DNA from: Pseudomonadota bacterium
Lineage (GTDB): Bacteria > Pseudomonadota > Gammaproteobacteria > Burkholderiales > Burkholderiaceae_C
Assembly: GCA_021799355.1 (NCBI GenBank)
Contig: JAJZAQ010000008.1
Coordinates: forward strand, 16,721-80,720
Direction of reading: 5' to 3'
DNA: 64,000 nucleotides
Shown here: one piece after another, positions 8,068 through 17,781 of the stretch
Layout: each line of letters begins with the position of its first letter
Position numbering within the stretch: position 1 is the first letter of the stretch
Program-made: the position numbers and the translations under genes
Notes under the pieces: generated by a model
The model's input: only the letters and a program-made list of their open reading frames with translations
Databases searched by the model: none
What the model was told of the DNA's origin: nothing

Positions 8068-9273
8068 TTACCGCCAGGGGCCGGTGATGTCGATGAACAC
8101 CGTGGCGCGGTTGAAACTTGAGGAGTTCCGAGACAACCACACCGCCTGCAGCGTGCGCCCCGGCAGGCCGGGGACGTTGCTCACCTTGGTTTCGGTGGTG
8201 AACGGATCGCCGTGCAGCGGCTGGTACAGCCCCGGCCAGGTGCCGCGCGCCGAGCCGCCCGGCTCCGAGACAAGAATCGGCGCGTGCAGCAGCAGGCCGT
8301 TGTCGGCGGGGTTGGGAAAGGTCAAGCCGCCCACGCCGCTTTGATCCTGCAGCCGGCTGCCGAATGCGGCGCTGGCCACCGGATCGCCGATCTGGCTGGA
8401 CGCGCGGCAGAGGAAGGCGCCCGTGGTGTCGCCGCTGAGGTAAGGGAAGCGGGATTCGTATTGTTCAGATCCAAAGGTAGAGTTAACGAAAAATGTTGCA
8501 TGATCCCACCCCCCATTGATCACCGCGTGATACGCATCGCCGGGGCGGAAGGGCACGATGTCGCCAAAGCGGAATCCGCTGGCGTAGCCGATGTCGGTGC
8601 GCTTGTAGCAGAAGAACATCAAAAACCGGTCGTCGGCGAACAGCCGCCAGCGGCGGGCGGTGCCGTCGTTGGCGGTGCTTTTGGTCCAGAACTTGCCGGA
8701 TTGGGATGCGTTGGGGAACTGGCCGCTCCAGGTGTCGATGTCGGTCATGCTTTCAGCGCCGAACACCGCGGCGATGCGCGGCTGGTTGGTCCAGCTTTGG
8801 TTCTGGCCGGAGACGTTGAAGCTGCCGCTGTCGTCCACGCGCAGGAAAAATCGCGTGCTGTCGGGCGCGACGCTGCGGTACGCGGCTTTGTTGGTGCCGG
8901 AGAAGGGCTTTTCCCAGCCGGCCGGGGCCATGCGGGTGGTGATGGAGCCGGCAATCGGCCCGTCGGGCACACCGGGGGCGGCAAAGCTCAGGGTGGTGCT
9001 GGTCACGCTGGTAATGCGCGCTTCGCCGTCGATCACCCCGCCGGCCGACCCGGCGATTTTGAGGATTTGGTCCACCCCATGCCCGTGCGCGCTGGCGTAG
9101 GTGAGTGTGACCACGCCGCCGGAGGCGCTGGCCGACTGCGGGGTGAGCACGTTGAATCCGTTGAGCAGGCAGGCGTCGAGCAGCGCGATCAAGCTGCCGG
9201 CGGTGCCGGAGAGCACCGGCGCGCCGGGCTGCTCGGAGTTGAAGTGTTTGACGGGTAGGGTTCCCAGCGGCAT
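8068..9273 (-). CDS. Prophage structural (tail) protein
   Basis: 401 residues; ATG at 9273 with GAGGAG upstream. The start LPVKHFNSEQPGAPVLSG and a central part rich in aromatic and glycine residues (RWRLFADDRFLMFFCYKR, FRFGDIVPFRPGDAYHAV) suggest a folded, mostly beta structural protein. Proteins of this size and place occur in the tail-tip operon of B3-like transposable siphophages, but I cannot name the family. A short AT-rich stretch (about 8456-8520) interrupts the otherwise very GC-rich gene without breaking the frame. Confidence 0.65.
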   Translation of the reverse strand: MPLGTLPVKHFNSEQPGAPVLSGTAGSLIALLDACLLNGFNVLTPQSASASGGVVTLTYASAHGHGVDQILKIAGSAGGVIDGEARITSVTSTTLSFAAPGVPDGPIAGSITTRMAPAGWEKPFSGTNKAAYRSVAPDSTRFFLRVDDSGSFNVSGQNQSWTNQPRIAAVFGAESMTDIDTWSGQFPNASQSGKFWTKSTANDGTARRWRLFADDRFLMFFCYKRTDIGYASGFRFGDIVPFRPGDAYHAVINGGWDHATFFVNSTFGSEQYESRFPYLSGDTTGAFLCRASSQIGDPVASAAFGSRLQDQSGVGGLTFPNPADNGLLLHAPILVSEPGGSARGTWPGLYQPLHGDPFTTETKVSNVPGLPGRTLQAVWLSRNSSSFNRATVFIDITGPWR

Positions 9274-9294
9274 GAAAGGCTCCTCGATGGCGGT

Positions 9295-12200
9295 TTACGG
9301 GGCGTCGGCATTGCCCAGCAGGGCGAGGGTGAAGGCGTCTGCTGCGCCGGTGCCGGGGCCGGGGCGCACGGTGCGCACGCACCAGATGGGGTAGTTGGCC
9401 GCGGTGGTGTCAAACCGCAGGGCGTTGCCCGCGGCCCAGCCACTGCCCCAGCCTGCGGCGGCGATGCGGAAATACGGCTGATTGGTCGCCGGGTTGAGCG
9501 GGGCGATCTCTTGCGCGATGGGCAGCCCGGCGGCGATCTGCCCCACGCTCTGGCCGATGACGCGCACGGTGGTGGGGCTGTCGAACACGATGGCCCACTT
9601 TTCTTGCGCGGCCCCGGCGTTGGTGACGATGATGGGGTACTGCACCACGTTGTACGCAGCGGAGATGGCTCCGCCCGTGGGCGCGTCGACGAACTGGTTT
9701 TGCCAGGTTTGCAGCGCAAACGGCACGCTGACGGAGGCGCGCAGGGTGCCCATGACCACGGCGCTGCTGCAGTAGGCGGTGGCGGGGTAGGCGTGGCTGA
9801 CGGGGCGGTTGAGGCTGATCTGGCCGTTGATCTGTACGTCCGACACCAGCGCCTGGTCTTCGATGCGGTGGGTGACGGCCAGCGGCAGCGCCAGCCCGGA
9901 CACGTTGCCCCAGGTGACGATGCCCGCGTCCAGATCGACGCTGTAGCTGCTGGTCGGCACGCGCGCGCCGGTGGCGTCGCGCACGACCACGCTTTTGAGC
10001 CGCGTGCGGCCCAGGTTGGTGGTGCCGCCGTTGCTGGGGTTGGCCACCGAGAGCGTCTGCTCGTCGTGCAGCACCACAATGTCGCCGACGCGGAACATCG
10101 GCACGCGCCCGTCGGTGGGCAGCCGCACGGGGTCGATGCCCAGCAGGGTTTTGTCCAGCGGGATGTAGCCGTAGGCCACGGCGGCGTAGCGCAAGGTGTC
10201 GGCCACCACCGGCGCGGGCTTGAAAATCTTGCCGTCGGCGCGCACCGCGGAGGCCAGATACCACGGCTCGGACTCGTTGCCCGCGGCGGTGACCCAGCTG
10301 CCAAAGCGCACGCGCACGATGCCGGTCTGATAGTCCACCCGGCCATCGACCCCGGCGGCGGAAATCGTGCCGTTGGTCTGCGCCGTCACGGTCTGCACCC
10401 CGCCGCCGATCAGCGGCACGTATTGCAGCACCAGGCTGCCCGGGCGCAGCGGGGCGCTGGCGGTGCGGAAGGTCACTTCGTCTACCGGCAGCACGCCCAG
10501 CGTAGTGAGCAGCGCGGCCACGCTGCCGGTGTTGGCATCGCCCGGGTTCCATGCGGTGAGCGTGACCTGGCCGCTGGCGTAGTCGATCTGACCGCCGTCG
10601 GTGGCCGCGCCGTTGGCCGGGTTGACGCCATAGACCACGCGGCCCTGGCGGTCGATGTAGGTGAAACTGCCCAGGCTGAAGCGCACGCTGCCGGGCACGA
10701 TCTGCTCGGCAAACTGCGGGGTGAGGTCCAGGGTGAGCGGCTGGTTGCTGAAGGTTTCGCTGGCCGCGTTGCCCGCAGCGCTGGTGCGGTAGCGCACCTT
10801 GACATAGCCGGAGCCGTCGAGCGGCGGCACGGCGCTGACCGTGGAGTAAGCCACTCCGGTCGCGGAGAAGCGGTTGATCACCTGCAGTTGCCCGATTGCG
10901 CTACCCCACTCGGCGCTCTGCCCCTGCATGCGCGGGATGGTCAGCGTGGTGGCGAGCTTGAAGGTGATCGCCCCTGCGGTGTAATCGACCGTGCTGCCTG
11001 CGGTGTCGCGCAGCGCGCCGGTGCCGGTATCGCGCCGCGCCACGGTGAACTTGCCCGATGCCGGCAGGTTATTGCTCTGCGTCAGCGCGGCGTTGGTCCA
11101 CACCACAGAAAAATTGCTGCTGCTGGTGTAGGTCGACTCTGGCGCGTACACCTGCCATTCCACCTCCACCGTGCCCGGCAGCACATTGCCGTTGGCCAGC
11201 TGCACGGTGACGTTGCCGTTTGCGTCGGGCGCGGGGTTGGGGAAGGTTTCTTCCAGCGGCGGCCCGTATTGGTAGGTGACGGTGTAGACCGCGCCGCCGG
11301 GCGGCAGGTTGGTAGGCGCCAGCAGCACGGTGCCGCGCACGTAGTCGATGCTGCCGGTGCCGTCGCCCGTGAGGTTGCCGGCGCCGTTGTCGGTGACGGT
11401 GCGGGTCTGGCCGCTGTTGCCCACCCAGGAAATGGACAGCGTGCCCGGGGCCACCCCGCCATGCGCCAGCTGCAGGCTGACGCTGGCTTTGAGCGTGCCG
11501 CCGTCGCGCCGCAGGGTCAGCGCAGGCGTGCCCCACAGGGCCAGCACCGTGGTGCCCACGTCGGGCAGCGCGCCAAAGCTCACCACCACGCTGCCGGTGG
11601 TGAAGTTGAGGGTGCCGCTGCCAAAGCTGCTGTCGGCACCGCGCAAGGCGCCCGAGCCATCGTCGCGCAGCACGTACCACTTGCCCTGCGCCATGTAGGC
11701 GATGCTCAGGCTGCCCGGCGTGGGGATGGGCTGCAAGATGAACACCAGCGTGCCACTGCGGCTCTCAGCCGTCACGTCCCAGCCGGCGCTCATCATGTTG
11801 CTCACGGGCTGGCCGGCGGGGGTGAAGGTGACCACGGTGGCGGCGGTGTTGGTCGGCTGCGCGGTGCTGTAGGCGATGCCGTTGCCGTAGTCCACCGTGC
11901 CCACGGCCTGCGTGCCGGCAAAGAGCTGGCCGCCGCGGTCGGTGAGGGTCACGGCGCCGAGCTGGATTTGCAGGCTGCCGGGCACGATGCCCTGCCCGAT
12001 GAACAGCGCCTGGCCGATGTCCCAGCGCACGGTGCCGAAGTTGATTTGCGCCGGCGATCCGGCGGCGGCAATGAGTAGCGCGCGGTCGCCGTTGGGCTTG
12101 ACATCGGCAATCGGAATCTCCGTCTGTGCCGACGGCACCAGCGCGCCGAAAATGCTCTGCAGCTGCACCGACAGGTCGCCCATGCTCACCGGCGCGGCCA

Positions 12201-12918
12201 GGCGGGCGATGCCGGCATAGCGCGCGGCATCGGCCACCACGGTGCTGTAGAGCTTGCAGTTGGCGCCAGACACGGCGGTGTCGCGGTTGCAGTGCGGGAC
12301 GCCGCCGAGCGCGTCGAACAGCAGCGCGTCGCTGATTTCCACCGTCACCACGTTGAGGATGAAGCTGCCCGAGCAGCCGCTGGCGGTGAAGCTGCGCTGC
12401 TGCGCGGTCACGCGGGTGATGCGCAGGAACTGCGACACCTCGCTGGCCTGCCCGGGAAATTTCACCAGCACGATGGTGCTGCCCACCGCCGGCAAGTCGC
12501 GGTCGACCGGCTGCAGGATTTGCAGCGCGCGCTGCCCGGCGATGTGCTGATCCCACAGCCAGCCGTCGTACAGCGGGCCGCGGGCCAGGTAGCTTTCCAT
12601 GCGCGACGTGGCCGCAGGCCGCCGGTCGGCCCAGTCGCGGGTGGTGAACAGCGCCACCGACACGTTCGGGTCGGCTGGCGGCTGGTCGACGATGACCATG
12701 CTGCCGTAAAGCGCCTGCCGGTCGCCCGACATGACCGCCGGAAACACCTTGCGGGTGCTGACGTTGCCCATGGTGCGGTCGAGGTCGGCGATGTCGTCGA
12801 ACAGGTTGTTGCTCTGCCCATCGACCACTTCCACGCCGCTCATGCGGCCGCCGCCCGTGGGCGTGTCGGCCAGCACCTCGGCGGCCATGATGCGGATGTC
12901 CTGATCGGTGAGCGGCAT
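9295..12918 (-). CDS. Large prophage tail hub/fibre protein with repeated beta domains
   Basis: 1207 residues. The N-terminal part (about 1-330) starts MPLTDQDIRIMAAEVLAD and includes two Cys-containing segments (ASGCSGSF, PHCNRDTA). From about residue 330 a short motif of the form G-x-[VIL]-[DN]-[YF]-x-x-G-x-[IV] recurs roughly every 90-130 residues, near 340, 435, 523, 644, 778 and 862 (for example GTVDYGNGIAYS, GSIDYVRGTVLL, GRVDYQTGIVRV). This points to tandem immunoglobulin-like or similar beta domains. It sits in the position of a central tail hub protein in siphophages. Its exact role (hub against side fibre) is inferred. Confidence 0.65.
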   Translation of the reverse strand: MPLTDQDIRIMAAEVLADTPTGGGRMSGVEVVDGQSNNLFDDIADLDRTMGNVSTRKVFPAVMSGDRQALYGSMVIVDQPPADPNVSVALFTTRDWADRRPAATSRMESYLARGPLYDGWLWDQHIAGQRALQILQPVDRDLPAVGSTIVLVKFPGQASEVSQFLRITRVTAQQRSFTASGCSGSFILNVVTVEISDALLFDALGGVPHCNRDTAVSGANCKLYSTVVADAARYAGIARLAAPVSMGDLSVQLQSIFGALVPSAQTEIPIADVKPNGDRALLIAAAGSPAQINFGTVRWDIGQALFIGQGIVPGSLQIQLGAVTLTDRGGQLFAGTQAVGTVDYGNGIAYSTAQPTNTAATVVTFTPAGQPVSNMMSAGWDVTAESRSGTLVFILQPIPTPGSLSIAYMAQGKWYVLRDDGSGALRGADSSFGSGTLNFTTGSVVVSFGALPDVGTTVLALWGTPALTLRRDGGTLKASVSLQLAHGGVAPGTLSISWVGNSGQTRTVTDNGAGNLTGDGTGSIDYVRGTVLLAPTNLPPGGAVYTVTYQYGPPLEETFPNPAPDANGNVTVQLANGNVLPGTVEVEWQVYAPESTYTSSSNFSVVWTNAALTQSNNLPASGKFTVARRDTGTGALRDTAGSTVDYTAGAITFKLATTLTIPRMQGQSAEWGSAIGQLQVINRFSATGVAYSTVSAVPPLDGSGYVKVRYRTSAAGNAASETFSNQPLTLDLTPQFAEQIVPGSVRFSLGSFTYIDRQGRVVYGVNPANGAATDGGQIDYASGQVTLTAWNPGDANTGSVAALLTTLGVLPVDEVTFRTASAPLRPGSLVLQYVPLIGGGVQTVTAQTNGTISAAGVDGRVDYQTGIVRVRFGSWVTAAGNESEPWYLASAVRADGKIFKPAPVVADTLRYAAVAYGYIPLDKTLLGIDPVRLPTDGRVPMFRVGDIVVLHDEQTLSVANPSNGGTTNLGRTRLKSVVVRDATGARVPTSSYSVDLDAGIVTWGNVSGLALPLAVTHRIEDQALVSDVQINGQISLNRPVSHAYPATAYCSSAVVMGTLRASVSVPFALQTWQNQFVDAPTGGAISAAYNVVQYPIIVTNAGAAQEKWAIVFDSPTTVRVIGQSVGQIAAGLPIAQEIAPLNPATNQPYFRIAAAGWGSGWAAGNALRFDTTAANYPIWCVRTVRPGPGTGAADAFTLALLGNADAP

Positions 12919-12921
12919 GGG

Positions 12922-13320
12922 TCAGACCTCGAAAAACTTCAGCGCCGACACGGCAAACCAGTCGTCGGCGGCGGGGGTGTCGAAATACGCCACGGGCTGC
13001 GCGGCAATGGGGCTGCCTGCGCGCAGGTCAAAGCGCACTTGCCGCGGCTGGCCGCGCAGTGTCAGAGTGAGCAGCTTGCCCGGCGTGCTCGCCCAGGCTT
13101 GCAGCTGCTGCACGTCGGCATAGCGCACCCAGGCGCGGTCGTCGGCGCCCGACAGGGTGATGGGCCGGCCGGCCTGCATCTGCGCCTCTTCCACCACCAG
13201 CGCGCCGGCCACGGTGTAGGCGGCGGCCTGCAGCACGGGCTGCCAGGCGAACTCGTCGACCCACTGCGTGTCGTCGCGCAGGGTCACGGTGGCGGTGTTG
13301 TCGGACAGAGTGATGGGCAT
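12922..13320 (-). CDS. Prophage distal-tail-like protein, unknown
   Basis: 132 residues, beginning MPITLSDNTATVTLRDD, a beta-rich pattern. It is encoded directly after the tape measure gene (6 bases apart), where siphophages usually encode a small distal tail protein. No conserved domain is recognised with certainty. Confidence 0.6.
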   Translation of the reverse strand: MPITLSDNTATVTLRDDTQWVDEFAWQPVLQAAAYTVAGALVVEEAQMQAGRPITLSGADDRAWVRYADVQQLQAWASTPGKLLTLTLRGQPRQVRFDLRAGSPIAAQPVAYFDTPAADDWFAVSALKFFEV

Positions 13321-13326
13321 GGCGCG

Positions 13327-16005
13327 TCAGGCCGGGCGGGCGGTGAGGCCGGCGGATTTGAGGGCGTCGAGCAGCGCCTGCACGTCGCGCTCGCTGTTGA
13401 CCTGCACGTCACGGCTGCCGCCGCCGGGCAGTTGCAGCTTGACGACGTGGGTCTGGCTGGATGGGCTGCTGCCGGCCGCCGCGCTGCTGCCGGCCTTCTG
13501 GTCGAGATACTTGGTGACCAAGGCGTTGAGAATCTGCTCCGGCGTTGGGCCATAGGGGCCGAAATCGCCAGAGACGCCAAGCTGCGATGCCAGCCTTGTG
13601 CTGTCGAACCCAAAGTTGTTCCACACCGGCTTGCCGCCGCCGTCGAGCAAGAGCTGGCTCATGCGGGTGGCCGTCGCCTCGTCCATCCCCGCGCTCTTGA
13701 GGTAGTTGATGATGCCAAGGCGCGAGTTGACCTGCGAGCCGGCGACGATGCGGTTGCCGTCCTTGTCGGCGACAAATCCGTCCTTATCCACACCCTTGCG
13801 CTTGCGCTCGATGGCGTCCAGGCGTTCGGCCTGCTGCTGCGCGCGCTCCAGCGCGGAGATGTATTGCTCGGTGGCGTCCGCGGCGGTTTGCATCGCGCCG
13901 GCGGACTGTTGCCCGGCATTGGCCCCGGCCTTGCCGGCGTCGTCCGCCGCGCCCTTGACCCGCACGAAGGCCTTGCCCGCGTTGTCGGTGGCGATTTCCA
14001 GGCCGTGCATTTCGGCCTGAACTTGCATCAACTCGTCAGCGACGCCGCCGTTGGCCGCCAGCGCTGATTCCAGGTATTTTTTCCACGCTTCGGTGACTTC
14101 ACGCACGCTGCCGCCGTGCTGCTCGATGTAGCGCGCCGCTTCGAGGTTGGATTGCGCTTCCTTTTTGAGCGCTTCGTCGCTTTTGATGCCGAGTTTTTCG
14201 TAAGCCTCGCGGGCACTATTGATGCCGGCTTTCGCTTTGTCTGCCCTGTCCTTGATCTTGTTGAGTTGTTCCTCGACCTGCTGGAGCAGGCCGTCTGCCA
14301 CCTTGTCGCCCAGTTGCTGCCGCAGCGATGCAATGCGCGCCCTGATGGCCTCGATATCAGCCGTGGTCTTGGCTTTGTTGATGGCAGCGCTCAGCGCCGC
14401 CTCGATGGCACCGCCGGCCTCTTTGCCAGTGATCCCTGCCGCTTTCAGCGACGTGATCATGGTGTCGATGTTGTTGATCGCAGCGCCGCCCTGCTTGGAG
14501 ATTCCGCCGAATGCTTCATCTATATCCAAGCCGAGACGGGTAAAACTCTGCGACAAGGCGGTGTTGTTCAGTTCGGCAAATTCTTTCGCGCCGATCTGCC
14601 CGGTTGAAAACGCGGTGTTAAGGTGCTCTGTAAAACTCGACAGCGTGGCGTCATCCATTTTTTCGATGACGCCTTTTGCCGCATTCAGCTTGACGGCCAA
14701 CTCCTCAGCGTTTTTGCCGCTGAGAAGAAATGCATCGCCCAGGTTCAGAACCCCTTCGAGGGTATCCAGTTTGAACTGCTTGGCGAGTTTTTCAGCGGCT
14801 GCACCCGTGGCACCAGCCATTCCGGTTGCAGCGTTACCGGCACCCGTGAAAGCTGCTGCCAGTTTCTCTGCATCGGTGGTCATGGCGCCAAGCGCCGGCT
14901 GGGTGTTTTGCTGTGCAGCCTTCGCATCTTCCGGCAGCAAGCCGACCGCACCGCGCACCTTGTTGATGTTGTTGGCCGCCGTGTCCATGGCCTCGGCCAT
15001 GTTGGCTTTCCAACTGTCTATCGCCCCCTTGAAGTCGCCTTGAAATACTTTTTGAAGGCTCAGGAAAGTCGCGGCAAGTCCTTTGCCAAAGACGCCAACC
15101 GCTTCAGCCGCGCTATTGAAAATGTCGGCCAGCGCAGCCGTGATTCCAGATAGCGCCGTCAGTGCGCCCTTGATTACCGTGCTAGTAGTGCCTGCCTCAG
15201 TCATTGCACCGACTGCAGCGGTCACCCGGTTTTCGAGCTGTGCCATCGACGCATTGAGCGTGTCAGGCGGCGCACTGCCGAAGGTCTTGTTCAGTTCCTC
15301 AGCTAGTCTCGGTAGTAGCTGCTCGGCTGTGACGGATCCCGAGCTCACCATCTTGTCCAGCTCGGCCACGGTGACGCCCATGGCGCGCGCTGCGGCCTGC
15401 ATGGCGCCAGGCAGTGCCTCGCCGAGCTGGCCGCGCAGCTCTTCCATGCTGACGGTGCCCTTGCTCGCCATTTGCGATACGGCGATCAAGGCGTTTTGTG
15501 TCTCGGCGCTGCTCTTGCCGAGTTTGCTCATGGCACCCACGACCGACTCGAAAATGGCGCGGGTGTTTTGGCCCTCTAGCGCGGTGCCTTTGGTCGCCGC
15601 GGTCAGGCTGATATAAGCCTTTGTGGCGTCGCCAAGATTCACGCCGAGACGGTTCGCCGCAGCGCGCAGATAGTCCATCTCTGCGCCGCCAGCCTGGGCG
15701 CTGCCAGCAAGCTGATCGAGCGCCTTACGATTGGCTTCCTGTTCGGCGCTGAGACGGACGAAATCGGAGGTCAGCTTGGCAACAGCCAAGCCCTCGATGG
15801 CGTTGCGTAGCCGGTTGATGGCTGACTCGGCGCCGCTGGCGCTCTCGCCTTGCTTTCTGCTGGCATCGGCCTGTTTGGCCTGTTCTGGCGCAGCCTTATT
15901 GCTGGCCTGCCCCAGTTCGCGCACGCTGTTCTCCAGCCCCTGCACCTGCTCGGCGCCGGGGGTGGAGGTGCGGATTTCGAGGCCGACTTTGAGGTTGTCG
16001 CTCAT
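13327..16005 (-). CDS. Phage tail tape measure protein
   Basis: 892 residues. An Ala/Gln/Lys-rich helical N-terminus is followed by a typical tape-measure core (about 100-260: TKAYISLTAATKGTALEG, AVSQMASKGTVSMEELRGQL, GEALPGAMQAAARAMGV). Long helical and hydrophobic regions follow. The protein sets tail length and is the longest helical protein in the cluster. The start ATG (16003-16005) has no convincing ribosome site and lies just after a strong terminator, so production may be kept low. A segment rich in GxAxGMAGATGAAAE near the middle is hydrophobic enough for membrane insertion during DNA entry (inference). Confidence 0.88.
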   Translation of the reverse strand: MSDNLKVGLEIRTSTPGAEQVQGLENSVRELGQASNKAAPEQAKQADASRKQGESASGAESAINRLRNAIEGLAVAKLTSDFVRLSAEQEANRKALDQLAGSAQAGGAEMDYLRAAANRLGVNLGDATKAYISLTAATKGTALEGQNTRAIFESVVGAMSKLGKSSAETQNALIAVSQMASKGTVSMEELRGQLGEALPGAMQAAARAMGVTVAELDKMVSSGSVTAEQLLPRLAEELNKTFGSAPPDTLNASMAQLENRVTAAVGAMTEAGTTSTVIKGALTALSGITAALADIFNSAAEAVGVFGKGLAATFLSLQKVFQGDFKGAIDSWKANMAEAMDTAANNINKVRGAVGLLPEDAKAAQQNTQPALGAMTTDAEKLAAAFTGAGNAATGMAGATGAAAEKLAKQFKLDTLEGVLNLGDAFLLSGKNAEELAVKLNAAKGVIEKMDDATLSSFTEHLNTAFSTGQIGAKEFAELNNTALSQSFTRLGLDIDEAFGGISKQGGAAINNIDTMITSLKAAGITGKEAGGAIEAALSAAINKAKTTADIEAIRARIASLRQQLGDKVADGLLQQVEEQLNKIKDRADKAKAGINSAREAYEKLGIKSDEALKKEAQSNLEAARYIEQHGGSVREVTEAWKKYLESALAANGGVADELMQVQAEMHGLEIATDNAGKAFVRVKGAADDAGKAGANAGQQSAGAMQTAADATEQYISALERAQQQAERLDAIERKRKGVDKDGFVADKDGNRIVAGSQVNSRLGIINYLKSAGMDEATATRMSQLLLDGGGKPVWNNFGFDSTRLASQLGVSGDFGPYGPTPEQILNALVTKYLDQKAGSSAAAGSSPSSQTHVVKLQLPGGGSRDVQVNSERDVQALLDALKSAGLTARPA

Positions 16006-16019
16006 GGCCGGGCCAGCGT

Positions 16020-16065
16020 AAAAAAGGCCGCTCGAGGCGGCCAGAAAACGGCTTTATCAAAAGCC
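16020..16065 (-). terminator. Terminator between tail tube and tape measure genes
   Basis: On the minus strand, stem GGCCGC / GCGGCC with a five-base loop is followed by six T (16020-16042), preceded by a second inverted repeat GGCTTT/AAAGCC (16050-16065). Sixteen bases (GGCGGCCAGAAAACGG) are shared with the terminator at 27709-27731. It lies within the late operon, so it probably lowers rather than ends transcription into the tape measure gene. Confidence 0.7.
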
Positions 16066-16099
16066 GCAAGGAGACAGACGGTGTGGGCGCGCGGCGGCC

Positions 16100-16846
16100 T
16101 CAGACCTGCTGCACGCGCAGGTAGCGGGAGATGCCCGCGCCGGTCTTGGTGGGGTCGGCCAGCACTTCGCCTTCGATCTGCAACTCGGCAAAGTCGCTGC
16201 CGATCAGACCCAGCTTCTTGGCCGCGCCGAGCTTGACGCGCCAGGCATCGACCAGCACGGGGTTGCCGCTGTCGGCCTCGTTGATGCCGCCGAAGGCTAG
16301 TTGCACCTCGGGGGAGCTGACGGTCAGCGCCTGCACCACGTCGTACGTGGCGTAGGTGTAGTCGATCTTCACCGCGGTGGCGTCGGCGATGGCGCTGCCC
16401 TGCGGGATGTAGATGCCCTCGGGGCGTACTTCGTAATCGGTGCCGGACACGTAGGTGGTGCTGCCGGCGTCGTTGGTCACGGTCACGGCGGTGGGCTTGG
16501 GGTGCGCCAGGCGGATGAGGCCGCCCTTGTAAGCGGTATGCGGCTCGTCGGCGATGACCGCGCCGGTCACGCTGTCGGCGCTGCCGAACAGCGCGCGGGC
16601 GACGTTGGCCGGGTTCAAGTCCATGACGGTGAGGCTGACGCTGACGGACTTGATGCGGTTGACCTGGGCATAGGTGCCGCCGCCGGCCTTGGTGTAGTCG
16701 GTCATCTTTTTCACGTCTTCGTCGATGCCGAATTCGAGCTTGCTGACGTTGCCGATCTCGGTCAGCGCGGCGCTGCCCCCGTAGGGGCGCATGTAGACCT
16801 TGCCGCTGCCCAGCAGCGGCTTGTAGACGAGTTGACGCAGGGCCAT
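16100..16846 (-). CDS. Major tail tube protein
   Basis: 248 residues. Characteristic features are the start MALRQLVYKPLLGSGKVYMR, an EIGNVSKLEFGIDEDVKKMTD segment, and repeated Ig-like strands (TYVSGTDYEVRPEGIYIP). This pattern is known from tail tube proteins of transposable siphophages. It forms the non-contractile tube. No sheath gene is adjacent, which supports a siphovirus tail. No tail-assembly chaperone gene with a frameshift is visible between it and the tape measure gene. Confidence 0.8.
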   Translation of the reverse strand: MALRQLVYKPLLGSGKVYMRPYGGSAALTEIGNVSKLEFGIDEDVKKMTDYTKAGGGTYAQVNRIKSVSVSLTVMDLNPANVARALFGSADSVTGAVIADEPHTAYKGGLIRLAHPKPTAVTVTNDAGSTTYVSGTDYEVRPEGIYIPQGSAIADATAVKIDYTYATYDVVQALTVSSPEVQLAFGGINEADSGNPVLVDAWRVKLGAAKKLGLIGSDFAELQIEGEVLADPTKTGAGISRYLRVQQV

Positions 16847-16870
16847 GGTGAGTCTCCAGTGGAAGTGAGG

Positions 16871-17332
16871 TCAGGGGTCGGGGGTTTGCTGCACCACCAC
16901 GGCGGCGGAAAACGCCAGCGGCAGGTACATGTATCCGGCGCTATAGCCGGCGCCGGGCGGGGTGACCAGTTGCAGCGGCGCGGCCGCGCCCTCGGGCTGC
17001 CAGCCCATCAGGGCGCCGGCAACGGCGGCGGCAATCGCCCCGGCGTCGGCGCGGGCGGCGCTGCCGCTGCGGCCTTCGCGCAGATTGCGCACGGCCACCA
17101 CGGTCAGCCAGGTCTGCTGCAGCCGGGCGGCGCGCCCGTCGCCGCGGGTTTCGGCCACGGCCATGCCCTGCAGCACCACGTGCACCGCGGGGCTGGGCTG
17201 GCTGCCTTCGGCGACGTTGGCAAGGTCGGCAGCGGTCAGCACCTCCACCTTGCCCGGCCCGGTCTGCGGCAGCCGGCTGCGCAGCCGCTGCACGATCAGC
17301 GGCTCCAGGGCGGTGAGGGAGGCCAGCGCCAT
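16871..17332 (-). CDS. Mu gp37-like (DUF1834) protein
   Basis: 153 residues from ATG 17332; an in-frame upstream extension overlaps the previous gene and is not used. The sequence (TALEPLIVQRLRSRL, RLQQTWLTVVAVRNLRE, ending in YMYLPLAFSAAVVVQQ) fits the Gp37/DUF1834 family found after gp36 in Mu-like phages, probably a tail terminator or neck protein. It is separated by 7 bases from the preceding gene. Confidence 0.75.
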   Translation of the reverse strand: MALASLTALEPLIVQRLRSRLPQTGPGKVEVLTAADLANVAEGSQPSPAVHVVLQGMAVAETRGDGRAARLQQTWLTVVAVRNLREGRSGSAARADAGAIAAAVAGALMGWQPEGAAAPLQLVTPPGAGYSAGYMYLPLAFSAAVVVQQTPDP

Positions 17333-17339
17333 GGCGCGA

Positions 17340-17780
17340 TCAGGCCGCGCCCGAAGTCGGCGGGTTGCGCGCCCAGTCGCGCCCGCCGCTGACCATCTGC
17401 ACCCGCCCGGTGCCGGTGGCCGGCGCGGGCACGGTGCCCAGGCTGGCGCGGCCGGCGGCCAGGTCGGCCAGCAGGCGGCGCGCGGCCTCGGCCTCGCGGC
17501 GGATGGCCGCGTCCGGGCCGAGCTCCACCCCGGCCTGATACGCCAGGCGCTCGCGCGCCAGCACGCAGGCCACGCGGCCCAGCAGCAGGGGCACGGGCGC
17601 GGCCAGCGGGAGCTGGTAGCGCACGGCGAGATACCCGTCGATTTCGGCGCTGACGTCGGCCAGCACCGCGGCGACCACTTCGGTGTCGGCCAGGCCGTCG
17701 CCATCGCGGTCGGCGAGCTGGTCGATGTCGGCCCCGAAGCGGGCGGACAGGTCGGCGGCGGTGGCGTAGACGGTGGCCAT
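17340..17780 (-). CDS. Mu gp36-like (DUF1320) head-tail connector protein
   Basis: 146 residues. The N-terminal YATAADLSARFG, an acidic DRDGDGLADTEVV segment and the helix EIDGYLAVRYQLPL are typical of DUF1320 (Mu gp36), thought to act at the head-tail junction. It is next to gp35-like and gp37-like genes in the Mu order. Confidence 0.82.
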   Translation of the reverse strand: MATVYATAADLSARFGADIDQLADRDGDGLADTEVVAAVLADVSAEIDGYLAVRYQLPLAAPVPLLLGRVACVLARERLAYQAGVELGPDAAIRREAEAARRLLADLAAGRASLGTVPAPATGTGRVQMVSGGRDWARNPPTSGAA

Positions 17781-17781
17781 G

